Part shown: one piece after another, positions 26,320-38,700 of the stretch
Position numbering within the stretch: the first letter of the stretch is position 1
How the letters are laid out: each line of letters begins with the position of its first letter
Assembly (NCBI GenBank): GCA_033439265.1
Contig: JAVTVX010000035.1
Coordinates: 7,978,001 to 8,042,000, forward strand
Length of the DNA stretch: 64,000 bases
Reading direction: 5' to 3'
Source of the DNA: Dillenia suffruticosa
Taxonomy: Eukaryota; Streptophyta; Magnoliopsida; Dilleniales; Dilleniaceae
Notes under the pieces: model-generated
Database searches by the model: none
Told to the model about the DNA's origin: nothing
What the model saw: the letters and a program-made list of their open reading frames with translations, nothing else
Program-made: the position numbers and the translations under genes

Positions 26320-28157
26320 AGCAAGTGTGATCCCATGATACACGAGAGCTTCTTAAATTTTTTTTTCGATGTTTTTAAAATATTTTAATATATTAAATTA
26401 ATTTATATTTATATAAAATTTTTTATTTTTTTTATAATTATACATTTTTCATATTTAATAAATTATTTGTTCATTTAATTATAATTTTTATAATTTTTAT
26501 CATTTTAGATTTTTATTATAAAATATAACTATTCTAATATTTTTATAAAATAATTAATATTTACATAAAAGTTTTATATTTTTTATATTTATATATTTGT
26601 CGACGTTTCTGTTTCATGTGTTTTTATAAAATATCATTTTATTATATCGTTTCGTATCAATTTTCATTCAGATAGGTGTGGCCTGCCAATTGGCAACAAA
26701 ATTTCAATCGGTCATTTATGGCCTCATGGAAAATCATTTAATTTTCCTCTTTAAGAGATTATTATATGCATCATATAAAAAATAAAAAATAAAAAAAGAT
26801 GCGGGGAATTAAAAATCAAGTCTAAGTTATTTAGTAATAAAAGTGCAAATAGGTTAAATAATAAAATATGAATTCAATTTGAGGTTTTTACCACACCCCC
26901 TGAAGATATGGTCTCCGTCTTCCATGAACGGAAAAAAATAAAAAAAAATAAAAAAAATAAAAAAAAATCTATCTCATCGCAATCAAGGTTAGGGTTTTTT
27001 ATATATCTGGAGAAGGGTTCAATATCCACAAAAATTTTTTATTTTTTAATAAAAAAATTTTGAAAATTTTTTGTTGCCAACTCTGTGGGGACTTCAATTC
27101 AAGGTAGCTACCACATGGTTGGGTGTGCCAATAACAAGTGCCTATTTAAAAATGAAAAAAAAAATGTACTTATATTTTTGGGAAGTTGCACTCATAATCA
27201 GGTCAATGGAGATCGTTCTGAGGGATGTTTTATGCTTCGCGCAAGATGCATCATGTTGTGACCTTTTCTTTTTCTTTATTTCTTTCTTTCTAACTTTGAA
27301 CAACACTCTAACACATGAATTAGAAGGTTTTTCTCTCACTGCGGGATCAAGGACTTTCATATCATTATCATATATGCCTAATTATTTTATTTTATTTTCT
27401 CCTTTTGGATTCTGTTTCAAGAGGAAAATTGTGTTTTCGCATTACATCTTCCTACATATAAACAAGACTTTTCTCACACTTCACCTATGTCAAAATCAAA
27501 ATTCAGGCTCTTTCAGAGACTATCTAACGATGTTCACAGTAGTTCAAGTAGAGCTAGATCGATCCCATAAGATAAGTAAAAACTTTTAATAAAAGTATAC
27601 CACGTATGAATCATTCTGCATTCTTTAAAATTATTTATGGTTCACAGACAGACAGTGGTGCGGGTACCATGGATCCCTCGTTACTCCTTAAAAACAGACA
27701 GCTAGATTGATCCGAGGAGATAAGTAATTTTGATGTAGTTCAATAAAAATGTATGGGCAGTAATTCTGGGTCATGACATTTTGTATTATTCTATAATAGA
27801 ATTTCTCAATAGAAATAAATTTTTATATAAAAACCTAAAACTTTTAAAAAAAAAATTATAATTTTTTCTTCATAAACAATGTGAAGTAGTTGTATATTAG
27901 CCATTTTTTATTTTGAACACTATTTATTTTTTTGAAGCAGAGGAAATTCTCTACTATGGGCGTTAATCACCATTTTGATAGTACTATTGTTTTTTTCTTG
28001 AATAGCATACACGTTTATTCTGATTAAACCTGTTAAGGGTAAGCCCAGGATAACATTTCTAATTTTGCATTGTTAGTCAAGTGAGTAGTTTGTTAGGCAT
28101 TGTATTACTTTTGTATAATTTTACTTTGTGTTATATCATATGTATATAAAAGTTAGA

Positions 28158-28188
<31 letters not shown>

Positions 28189-29062
28189 ATATACATTATT
28201 ATTCATAATTAATAGTCTATGCTCTCATACATCAAATTCAGTAAGGCGAGGTTAAGTGTGTGGGTTAAGACCCAAAAGAATTGAAATTGGTATATGAATA
28301 TGATCAGAATATACGAGCATGTTGAAATAGAATTTCAATGTTATTCCACATATTCATATTTTTCGAGCAAATATTAGCATTCGAGAGTAAACTGTTGAAC
28401 TTCTATAATTAAGAATTCTCCCACTTAAATTGCTTCATAAGAGAACCACGTCTCCTTTTTTCTCTGAAGGAGCTCTTGTGCTTTGACTTTGTCCTACCAA
28501 GGCTCACCTCCTGTGCCTGATGCTACCTGACAGACTCTCCTATCAGTCAGGATCATCAACTTAGTAACTTTTATTCATGAGACAAAAATGATTTCCCATG
28601 ATAATTTCAATTATTAAAATTTGTAATGAATCCATTAATTATGAATACTAAGGTTCAAGGGTCTTGGACCTTCCCACTATAAGGACAACTGTTTATAGAT
28701 CTTCCTTTGCCCAATTTAGACACACAAAATACTAAATTTCCAATCACAAACCGTGGATGTGCATTGCATGAGATTAATAAAGGAGCTGCGATGGGGGATG
28801 GTCGACTGACTTGGAATAATTCCCTGGATACTTTCCTTATTGTAAAATGAAAGTACTTTGAATTTTTTTCTTAATTATAGTACTAAAAGATCAATAATAG
28901 TTGGATTTAGTGGATAAAAATATTAAATATCTTAATCAACTTTCGATTTTAAAACTTGGGAATAGAAAAGATAATTATATCGGAAGAATTCTTTCAAAAT
29001 TGAATCTGATAATTTCGAATCAAATTAATCAGAATATAATTTTGAATACTGATTAATTAAAA

Positions 29063-29112
<50 letters not shown>

Positions 29113-31250
29113 AAAAAGACGGGTTAGTTTAACATTTGTTCTTTTTTAACATTTTTTTTCATTTTGATTAATTCTATGTCAACGAGATATTGTTATCTTC
29201 AAATTTTCAAACCCATTAAAAAAAAAAAAATTTTATTAGAAAAAATAAAAAATCTTTGAATTGTTTTCGCAATTCTTCTTTCATACATTTTTTTAACTCT
29301 TCCTCGTAAAATAAGGTTTGTTTAGTGGTTCTGTATGGTTAATGAGATAGCAAATAATAATAAAAATAAATAAATAAATAAATAAATTATACAAATTACA
29401 TTACTCTAGTTTTGTCCTTTAAAATCATATTGTTCCCTCATCCCCAACCCCCCAAAAATAATACCACAATTAGTTTTAGCTTTCAGAGTTTATATATGAA
29501 TTATCAATCTTACGTGAAAAAAGTTATAAAAGAAAAATATATTACATATTAGAGCTAATTAAAATATCTAATAATTTAAATTCTTAAATAAAATATTAAT
29601 ATTTAAATTTATATACCTGCACTTATGTTGATAACTCTTCTCATACGTCTCATACTAACCAATTAGCACATGATGATCACCCCCTCCTCCCGGCTTTTGC
29701 CGGGGAAGAATAAAAAGGAAGAGGAAAGGAGGTGAATAAATGCCATATCAACATCCATATCCATATTTTGTGTGTGAGAGAGAGACAGACCAACAATTAT
29801 ACGCCTTGCATGTTAAGAATTTACGTTGAATAAACCAAATTGTGGTTGTGGAATTCATGACCATTGAACAATGACCCATTTAACAATGTAAAACGACATT
29901 CCAAGCTGACATAAAACATATGATCACGGATGAAATTCTAGGCTTATATGGGACAGGCTATATCTGATCGAATTGATCATAAAATTTTACACGTAACTTT
30001 CATTTTCTTGGACTAATATTTAAGGTTGTAGTTTTCTCTTTGTTTTCCGCCACTAATACACCGACTGCGTGGCTTTCAATAATTTTCTATCAACCTTCGT
30101 GTCCAATATCATCAAGATTCACAAATATGACTTGACTAGTTCTACTCAAACGTCAGAGAAAACCAATTTGGAAAATGTTTGCTGTATCTCCTGGGATTGG
30201 CCATGACATGCCTATTCAAATTTTGCCTTTCATATGCAAAGGGAAAACATTGTTTTAAAACCGGTTCTTATAATAATTCTCTAGCGCGTGTCTCATAGTT
30301 TTGAAAAGAATTCAAATATTTTCCAATTTCCAGAGATTCAAATTCTTTGATCTTGAGTTTAAAAAATAAAATTTCTAGATCCATTTTATGATAAATTCAA
30401 TTAAATACGGTAACAGTCCGCCATTTAGTATTTTCAGCAACTTTACTTAAGAAAAAGATTTTGAATTTTAACGATGAATTTAGTATATACTTAGTAATTG
30501 TACATGAGAAAATGCAATTATTATGTAATGTTAGACTCATGCATTTTCAACTAAACAAAGAAAAGAACCCGGCAGACTCAATTAAGTGAATCACAAATTG
30601 GTGCGGTTAAATTAGTGGAAGGGCGTGCTATTGATTTTTAAATGGAGTAAAATGACTATGCTGTCATTCGAACACAGGATCTCCTACTTTAATAATATCT
30701 CTTATTTTGTCAAAATATTATCCCTTCCAAAAGCGGAAGAAAATGTTCTTATTATTATTTTTTGAATTTTAATAAAATTCTTCAATCAAATGTGAGAAAT
30801 AATTCCCAATGAGAATTTTCAATTTTAATTTAATGTTCACTTATCAAATAATAATTGTAAAATCTATTCAATTTCTATAAAATAATTTGGACCCAAATTT
30901 TACCCATAATGACATTAAGAAGCATCTGAGCCATCGGGGTTGGCATACTATTGGAATTTCGACTTACTGTTTTTTAATTCCAATAGGAACCTTAGTACTA
31001 TTTTTTGGTATCCACCAATAAATTAATCAGAATTATACATGTGAAGCAGACGAGTTAGACAAATTCTATGTTTGGGCTCAAATACTCGATAGTTTAAGAG
31101 GTGATGTTTTTCTTTCTCGGTTAAAGCCGGGATACAACTCCTCCACAAAAAAAGTTATAATTTTTCTTTTATTTCCCTTTTTTTTTTGGGGGGGGGGGGG
31201 GTTTGTTTGGTTGAAAGCTTACCCAGTGTGGGTGGGCCTAGCATTACATA
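26320..31250. other. AT-rich intergenic DNA
   Basis: No gene seen. 26330-26680 is extremely AT-rich. A 172-codon plus frame at 27071-27589 has no domain, is biased to Phe/Leu and is probably chance. Two diverged copies of agctagatygatcc...agataagtaa lie at about 27548 and 27701. A (CT)n run is at 28158-28181, (AT)n at 29072-29109 and (AATA)n near 29355-29390. A perfect 11-bp inverted repeat (ctattggaatt/aattccaatag) with a 17-nt loop is at 30948-30986. Confidence 0.55.
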
Positions 31251-31259
31251 TTTGTGGAA

Positions 31260-31500
31260 GGGTTATGGAGCCGAGGGACCCGCCGGAGTCTATCTTTAAC
31301 CTTCTTAGTGAAGATAAAGATGGTATCGAGAGGACAAGGAGCAGGCTAACTCCTTGAGTTGGTCGACCTGTTTGCCTGTTTTTTGGGTTTTTTTTTTTTT
31401 TTTTTGTCCCTGTGTTCCAGCTGTGCTTTCTGCTGCTGTCTCGTTTCCTTTTCCTGTTTTTGTTATTTTCTCGCTATCCACCAAAAAAAAAAAAAAAAAA
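31260..31500 (+). mobile_element. Probable 3' end of a truncated LINE with poly(A) tail
   Basis: A block ending in a T-rich 3' UTR-like stretch, ctcgctatccacc, and an uninterrupted run of about 19 A (31482-31500). This layout matches 3' ends of plant L1 copies. No coding motif is certain, so the family is inferred. The left border is not defined. Confidence 0.4.
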
Positions 31501-34500
31501 ATCAACTCGTTATCGAATCACACTTCTTCAGATGTAATAATGGTAAAAGATAAAAGCCAAATAAAAGATTAATGAAAAAAGAAATTTCAGATCATTTCGG
31601 GTTTTAACTTAATCTATCTCTGAATTTTTTGGGATAACTCGGATTGAAGTTGCAAAATTTTAGATCCTTTTCTCAATAATACTGTCGGATTTGGGCTCAG
31701 GTGAGCTTCTTCCACCTCAAGATGGGGAAATTCTCTCTCCTACATAGATTATTTTAGTTTATCTCATAAAGGATAATTTATTATCCAGTAGGAAATCCAT
31801 ACTTAATAGGTTCCATCACAATTTTTTTTCTTTCCCAATTTGAAATGCACATAAACCCAAAAAAGGAAAAAAAAAAAAAGTGTAGGTTATTTCAAGGTAT
31901 TAAGACCCATTGCTCCCTGGAAAAGATAACCACGAAAAAAGAGCAAAGAAAAGGAAAAAAAAAATGGCCGAGAAAATTATAGGCCGGCTATCCTTCCGGT
32001 CTAGCTCTGGGCCTCTAGGACTGGGGTACTCAGAAGTTGGACAAATGTAAGCCTTGGACTGGGCCGAACTGCACAAGAGTGAGAAACATCACTGCATAGG
32101 CCGAAGCCCCAAATCATAAAGCAAAAATTAACTTCATTTCATTTGATTTTTTTCCTTTTCTTATCCAACCTCGGCCTTTACCTATTGTATGCTTTCCCAC
32201 CCCGTCCATTAGCTTAGCAAAAAGCATATTGATATGACTCTCGGGCAAATCGAAGATGGCCCGAGATTAGGGTTTGGAGATTTGTTATCTAAATTTGTCA
32301 ATACTTGGATTTGTTGAAGAGACTAAATTATAATTTTTTTTTTTGTCGATGCTCAAGTTAATGGAAAAATAATTTTGTTATTCTAAAGCTCATCAGCAAT
32401 GGAAAACCCAAACAATTGAGGTTGTGGGCGTCAAAGTAAAAACTTTCTTCAATAAGGTAAAAACATAAATGATAAAATTTTTAGGCCATGAAAAATTATT
32501 TATAAGTTTCTTAATAAAATATTATTAAATTATGTTCCTATGCAGATAGTCTAATGGTCACATTTTCCTTTTACAATCCTGTGATTTGGGATTCTAATCT
32601 TGTTATAACTAAAAAAAAAAATCAATAATTATATTGGGCCTTAGTCAAATATTTTAAACTTCGATGGCCCCCTCAAAAGGGTTGAAGGTTCCATATGTAA
32701 GTGTATTGGGCATTGTCTGCGACCAAAAAGGTATGTGATGGTTTATTTTAGCGAAAAAGTTACCAAGGCGGAAGCCGTGGCCTTGCAATGGTATGCAAGG
32801 GCGGCCCCCTCAAATGGGTGATGGTCTTTTTTCCTAAAGACTTCCATTCTTTGAGTAGGCAGTAAAGTTTAACCTTTTAGGTTTATTTTGATTTAGACAT
32901 CTTCCCTTATCCGGATTTACATCTTGCCCAATACAATACTAATTCGAAATAAGAAAAACTAAATACTAACGTGTTAAGGTTAAGAGCAGAAATGGTATGT
33001 TATGTTTGAGATTTCTTTTTTTTTTTTTTTTTCAATTTAGTATGTGTCTGGACATTGATTATAAATAGTGGCATGCCACTCCTAAGATTAAGGGTTTAAT
33101 CCCCACTTCTATATAATTGTTGGAATATAAGAATTTAGCATTAAAACTTAAAATTTCCCAAAAATATAATTTTTATTATAAATATTTTTTAATGTTAAAG
33201 ATATTACTTAGTTTAATTGAAAATTAATTAAATCTTACCTTAGAAGAATTTGTTTTAAATATAATTTTCTAAAATCAAATCACATTAAAGACTAGCCAAT
33301 TTACTCCACATTGACATTACAGATTGCTATATTTGAATTGCATAGAAGTTTCATATGGTTCTACATACCTTGTAGTTCTGAAGCATTTATGTATTTTGCA
33401 AAATATAGTCATTCATTATAAGTTCGATGGAAATAAATAAGAAGGTTGAAGTTGTTTGGTAAGAAAAAAAACAAATATACTTTAACAATTGGAATATATT
33501 TTTGGAAAAAATATTATCAAATTTTAGTAATAATTCTAATTTATTTGTGAGTATATAAATTTTCATGTGAAACTGATCATTTAAAAATAAAAAATAACTC
33601 TCAAAGAATTTGCAAGTGCATTAAAAAAACATAAAAAGAAAAAAAAATATATTGCTTGAAAAAGTAGAGTAGATGAGGTTTCAATATAAAAATTTTAAAT
33701 ATAAAAATCATTTAAGTTTTTAAATAAAAATTTTTGATTTCTTTATTTATATAGACTTTATACACTATTATAATTTTATACTAAAATGAATCCTAAGATA
33801 AGTTCACAAAATGAGATTTCTCGAGACAACTAAAGACTGGCAATGTTTAAATCAGGAAAAAATGATTATTTTATAATTAAAAAACAATCATTTAATTGTA
33901 AAAATTAAAAAAGGAAAGCATTTGCATTCTGGTACTTAATTGCATGTAATTCGGATATGTCGATGTGTCACTGCTGACTCACCAAGGCGATCCTTAAAAC
34001 CTAGTACCTCTGTACGCACCTCCTGCGATTTGTTGAAGTGACAACGTTTCTAGACCTACCAAAAGTCACAGACAATGAAAAATATCACACTTTCGCTTTG
34101 TCAGGCCTTGCACTGTTGGTCTTCTGATCCAGCAGCGTCAACTCCATGTGGCTTTATCATCTTCTAATGGATAACTCCACGAATATCGAAAAGTTGTTTT
34201 ATCTAGGAATTTAGTCCTTGCTGTACTGAAATTACATAATTGCCCACGTCCTGCGTGGTTTATATAGCGATTGAGATGATGTAAAATTTTTGAGGTCATA
34301 TTTAATATTAACTGAAGCTACTCTCAAATATTCTTATTATTTAATAGATTACAGGGAAAAAAAATTATACAAATTTATGGTTCACTTGGCCTTGATTGTA
34401 ACTAAAAATAGTTTTAAAGATCAATTAGTATTTTTGGTTAATTACATTTTGATGATTCTGTAATTAATATAAAAGATTAGTTCTTATAATAAAATAAATT

Positions 34501-34930
34501 GAGAAAAATATCTGAAGTTTTTTTTGAAGAAAATGAAATATTAGTTTTTAATAATTATTTCAAAGAGTTTTGAAATTTAACTTATAAAATTACAGGTTAT
34601 TGTATATTTATTATCTTTTATATATAAATTAAAAATATTATGTCTAAAATTTTCACAAATATAGGAAAAAAATGGATATCTGAAACCAACTCAAACGACC
34701 AATTCAACTTTGGTGAAAAATGAACTTTATTTATTTAATTCTTTTTGATGTAGTAGAAAATCAAATTTTATCGAGGGTTAAAATTCCAGAGAAGAGAGGG
34801 CAACGTTGGAAAGTAAGGAATTCAATGTCAGTTGTGCGTCATAACATGATTTATGGGGTTTCAATCCGAATCAAATATCAATTACAACGTAATCGTAGCC
34901 TACTTTTACCAAAATTGTTTGTTGACCTAT
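31500..34930. other. Intergenic DNA upstream of xylose isomerase
   Basis: No gene recognised. It holds a SINE-like element at 32540-32621, two diverged copies of ggccccctcaaa-t/a-ggg near 32665 and 32813, and AT-rich DNA up to the isomerase promoter. Confidence 0.55.
32540..32621 (+). mobile_element. Possible tRNA-derived SINE remnant
   Basis: tagtctaatggtca (32547-32560) resembles a pol III box A and gggattctaatct (32588-32600) a box B, about 27 bp apart, followed by an 11-A run (32611-32621). The boxes are only approximate. It could instead be chance. Confidence 0.3.
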
Positions 34931-34945
34931 ACATGTATGTATTTC

Positions 34946-34956
34946 TATATATATAT
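34946..34956 (+). promoter_or_regulatory. TATA-like box of xylose isomerase
   Basis: tatatatatat upstream of a likely non-coding first exon (about 34985-35057) that ends at a possible donor gttagt. The stretch 35058-35706 is T-rich like an intron and ends in gctgcag before the coding exon. The leader exon and intron are inferred from composition. Confidence 0.45.
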
Positions 34957-35723
34957 CCTCAAAGAGAATACTGCTTATCGACACTGTGATGAATTTGGGT
35001 TGATTCCTACTCTGTGTCATACTTCACTAAGATCACTTCGTTCAACTCGCAAAATCCGTTAGTCTCCCTCTCTGTCTCTCTCTGATTTAGATTTTTGGGA
35101 GAAATTGGCAGTGGGGTTTTGAATTTGGATGAAAATAACTTGTGGGTTTGATTGAATTTTGTTTATGGATGACCTAATACTGCTTTTTTAACTTGTGAAA
35201 TCTATGTTTGCTTTCATAGCAGTTTGATTGTTTGTATCCTTTTTATTTTTGGTATTGATTTTGTGTTGGGATTAATTTTGTGGAGTCGCATTAGCAAATT
35301 CTTATTACTAAGAAACAGTACTCTGTGTGTTTGACGCTTGTTCGATGTCGGTCATAATTCTGAGATTTGAAGCGGTTCTAGTAAGATAAGAAGGGTTGCT
35401 TTCAGAATCCAAAATTACCTATGGAACATCAAAATTTCTTTATGTATTCTTTTGACTTTGTTTCTCGCTACTGTTCTGTAAAACTTGAAGAGCAAATTTA
35501 GGGGATTTTTTTTCTCTCTCTGAAATTTCAAACTTAGGATTTAAGGGTTTTTTCTTAAAAGAATTATTTATTTGTTTGTTTTTTTGTTTATGTTTTCTAT
35601 GATGCTGTCTCCAAACCTCTTGAATCCTGTTACTTTATCAATTGTGTGCTTTTATTGTTTGAAATTGCTATAGGTTACTGATGCTAATTAACTATGTTTG
35701 CTGCAGTATTTTGCAGAAGAAAA

Positions 35724-38700
35724 ATGCTTGAGATGAAAAAGATGAAGCTTGGGCCTATCCTTTTACTGCTTCTTTGTTTAAATATCGTCTCCTCTTCAGT
35801 GGTACTAAACCCATCTCATACATAATCACTTTTTGACATGTGTTTTAAATGATATCTACGCTTCTAATTCATGCAGGGTAATGCTCCAACTTGCCCTGCC
35901 GATCTTGGAGGTGATTGTAGTGACTCCGGTGAATGGGAGGGAGAATTCTTCCCTGGCATTCCCAAAATAAAGTATGAGGTATGAGATTAAGATCTATTTA
36001 CAATTTCTGATATGCTATTTCTTTTAACGTTTGATGCTATGTTAAGTCCTATGTTACATGGTCTCCACACTTTGGCAGCCATATCCTTGTCAACACAACA
36101 AGAATCATTTGGTTGTTGAACACTTCATTTTAGTGAGAATTTCGTCAAACCATATCTATTTGCTCCTGACCCCTAGTGCTGAGTCCATACAAGTGCAGAA
36201 GATTCTGTTTCTGGTCGACAATTGGCCGGAAGTTTTGGGTTTATGTGTCCTACTAATGTGTCAGATTTTTCTCCAGGATGTCCTGCTTTCCCCATCCTCC
36301 CTATGTTTTAGCTTAGCAATAGATAGCCTAATGTTTCATTCGTCACAAAAAAAAAAAGAGAGAGAGAGAACCTAATGTTTCAAAGCAACTAATGTTTCCT
36401 TGTTCTATTGAAGGGCCCTTCCAGCAAGAACCCTCTTGCATTCAAGTGGTACAATGCCAATGAGGAAATCCTTGGGAAGAGGATGAAGGTTGGTTTTTAT
36501 GTCTGACTTTTTATCTTTTGCTTTTCAATATCACGAAAACATGATGTTATTAATTCAATGACTTTAAGTATAGGATTGGATGAGATTCAGTGTTGCCTTT
36601 TGGCATACATTCCGTGGAACTGGGGGTGATCCATTTGGGGCACCTACAAAGAGATGGCCATGGGAAGATGGTACCAATTCATTGGCTATGGCCAAGAGAA
36701 GAAGTATGACTCACTTGACTGTTCTTTGCTTTAAGTTTGTTCATACTAAACTGGAGACATATTGGGCTTAGATTCTAATTCAATTTTGTATGTTGATGTA
36801 TAATGCAGTGAGGGCCAACTTTGAGTTCATAGAAAAGCTTGGAGTTGACAGATGGTGCTTCCATGACAGGGATATAGCCCCTGATGGTAAAACCTTGGAG
36901 GTAAGTGATAGGATGAGCATATGACTTACTTGATTGGGATTCATGTGTATGCTAATTTTTACATCAGTTCTCAAAATGTGGGAAACCATGAGTCACTATG
37001 GAAGCTTGGCTGTGTGGCCTGTATCTTTTTTTTGGGGGGGGGGGTTACAGAGGTTCTTGAGCACTCTCTGAGGCTATGCAATTTCAGTGTACTAGTAGTA
37101 CATCTATGATGCCATTTTTATGCTTATATACTGATTCTTCTTGGCTCTCTTGTTTGTGATTTTTTCCCAGGAAGCCAATGCCAACTTGGATGAAGTGGTA
37201 GCCCTTGCAAAAGAGCTTCAGGTAATGTAGAGATGAGCCAATGTTTGGATTCTTATTTTAGTGGGGTTTGAAATGAGGTTGAAAACAAGGTTTTCAAGCC
37301 ACTTTATTGAGTTAAAAATCAGCAAATTCATGATAGGGTTAATTGGTAGATTCCTGTAATGAGTCTTCGAATAGGAAGGCCTTAGGTGAACATTTTAGCT
37401 ATGTGTCAGGATACATGATGCTAAAGCTGTTTGTGTTGGAGGCTTCCAGTTGACGTTCTTGTACACCTTGCTGAGAAAAAAGGTTCATGCTGTTATTGGG
37501 AATTCCTTCCTAGGATGCTGCATATGTTAGTTAATGCAATGATGTTTTTATTTTTCTAGTAATTTTGGGAATAGCTAAAGTGGTAATCATAAGGCAGTAA
37601 ATCTCTGTGGCAGCGGCCATGCTACTAAATATATCTGTTGGATATGGCACTTTCTCAGTCATGATTAAGGGAATGCAGTGGCAGTGCGGATATCATGTGG
37701 CTATGAATTGTCAGGAATATTCTGGCTATGAATAGTCAGGATTATGATATCTGTGAGATGAAGAATTTGTGGTATTCAAGAGGGCAATGCCTCAAAAATG
37801 ATGGTGATGGTGGAGATATTGGTTGAAACTTGATAGATCTGGTGGATGTGATGTTTCAATGGTAGATACTGTGTGTGCAGACTGCAGAGGGTCTTCTGAA
37901 ATAATATTTTTTTCTTTTTTTCAAAATATTGACTCCTAAGAATATATTCCTCTAGTTTTTGCATTCTTACCTAATTACAGGCAAGGAGCAGTACAACCCT
38001 TTTTTTGCCTCTTTTCTTGATGGATTTACACATGGCTGTTTGTCTCTTTCACTTTGTCTTTAGTTTCTCATAGTCAACATTATTTCACTTTGAAGGGAAC
38101 CAAAATCAAGCCTTTGTGGGGTACAGCTCAGTTGTTCATGCACCCTCGGTACATGCACGGTGCTGCAACCAGGTAATTTTTGTCCTGCTAGAATGAGGAA
38201 CTTGCGACATCGTGTAGTGACCCCACTTATCTTGGTATTTACCTTGCAGTTCTGAGGTGGGTGTATATGCATTTGCTGCTGCTCAAGTCAAGAAAGCAAT
38301 GGAAGTATGTTATCTATCTCTTTTCTTGTGATTCTACTTTATTCTCTTAGGATTAAAAAATATATATGTAACTTGAATCCTGACCACACAAATGCATGCA
38401 TTCTACAGGTTACACATTATTTAGGGGGAGAAAACTACGTTTTCTGGGGTGGTCGAGAGGGATATCAAACACTCTTGAACACTGATATGGGAAGAGAGCT
38501 TGATCATTTGGTATGACAAAAGATTCCTGTATTTTCTTTGTTGCGCCTGAATAATCTCTGGAGTATCATCACTATAATTTTCAATGAGTATAAATGGTTT
38601 AATGTATTTAAACAGGCAAGATTTCTTGAAGCTGCTGTTGCACACAAGAAGAAGATTGGATTCAATGGTATGCCTATGCACTATGTAGACTTTGTAAGCC

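Noticed and set aside
27071-27589. 172-codon plus frame as a gene
   Set aside because: No known domain, Phe/Leu-rich composition as expected of T-rich DNA, no splice or promoter context.
33060-33120. Second tRNA-like SINE around gggtttaatcccc
   Set aside because: Only a box B-like word is present; no convincing box A or tail.
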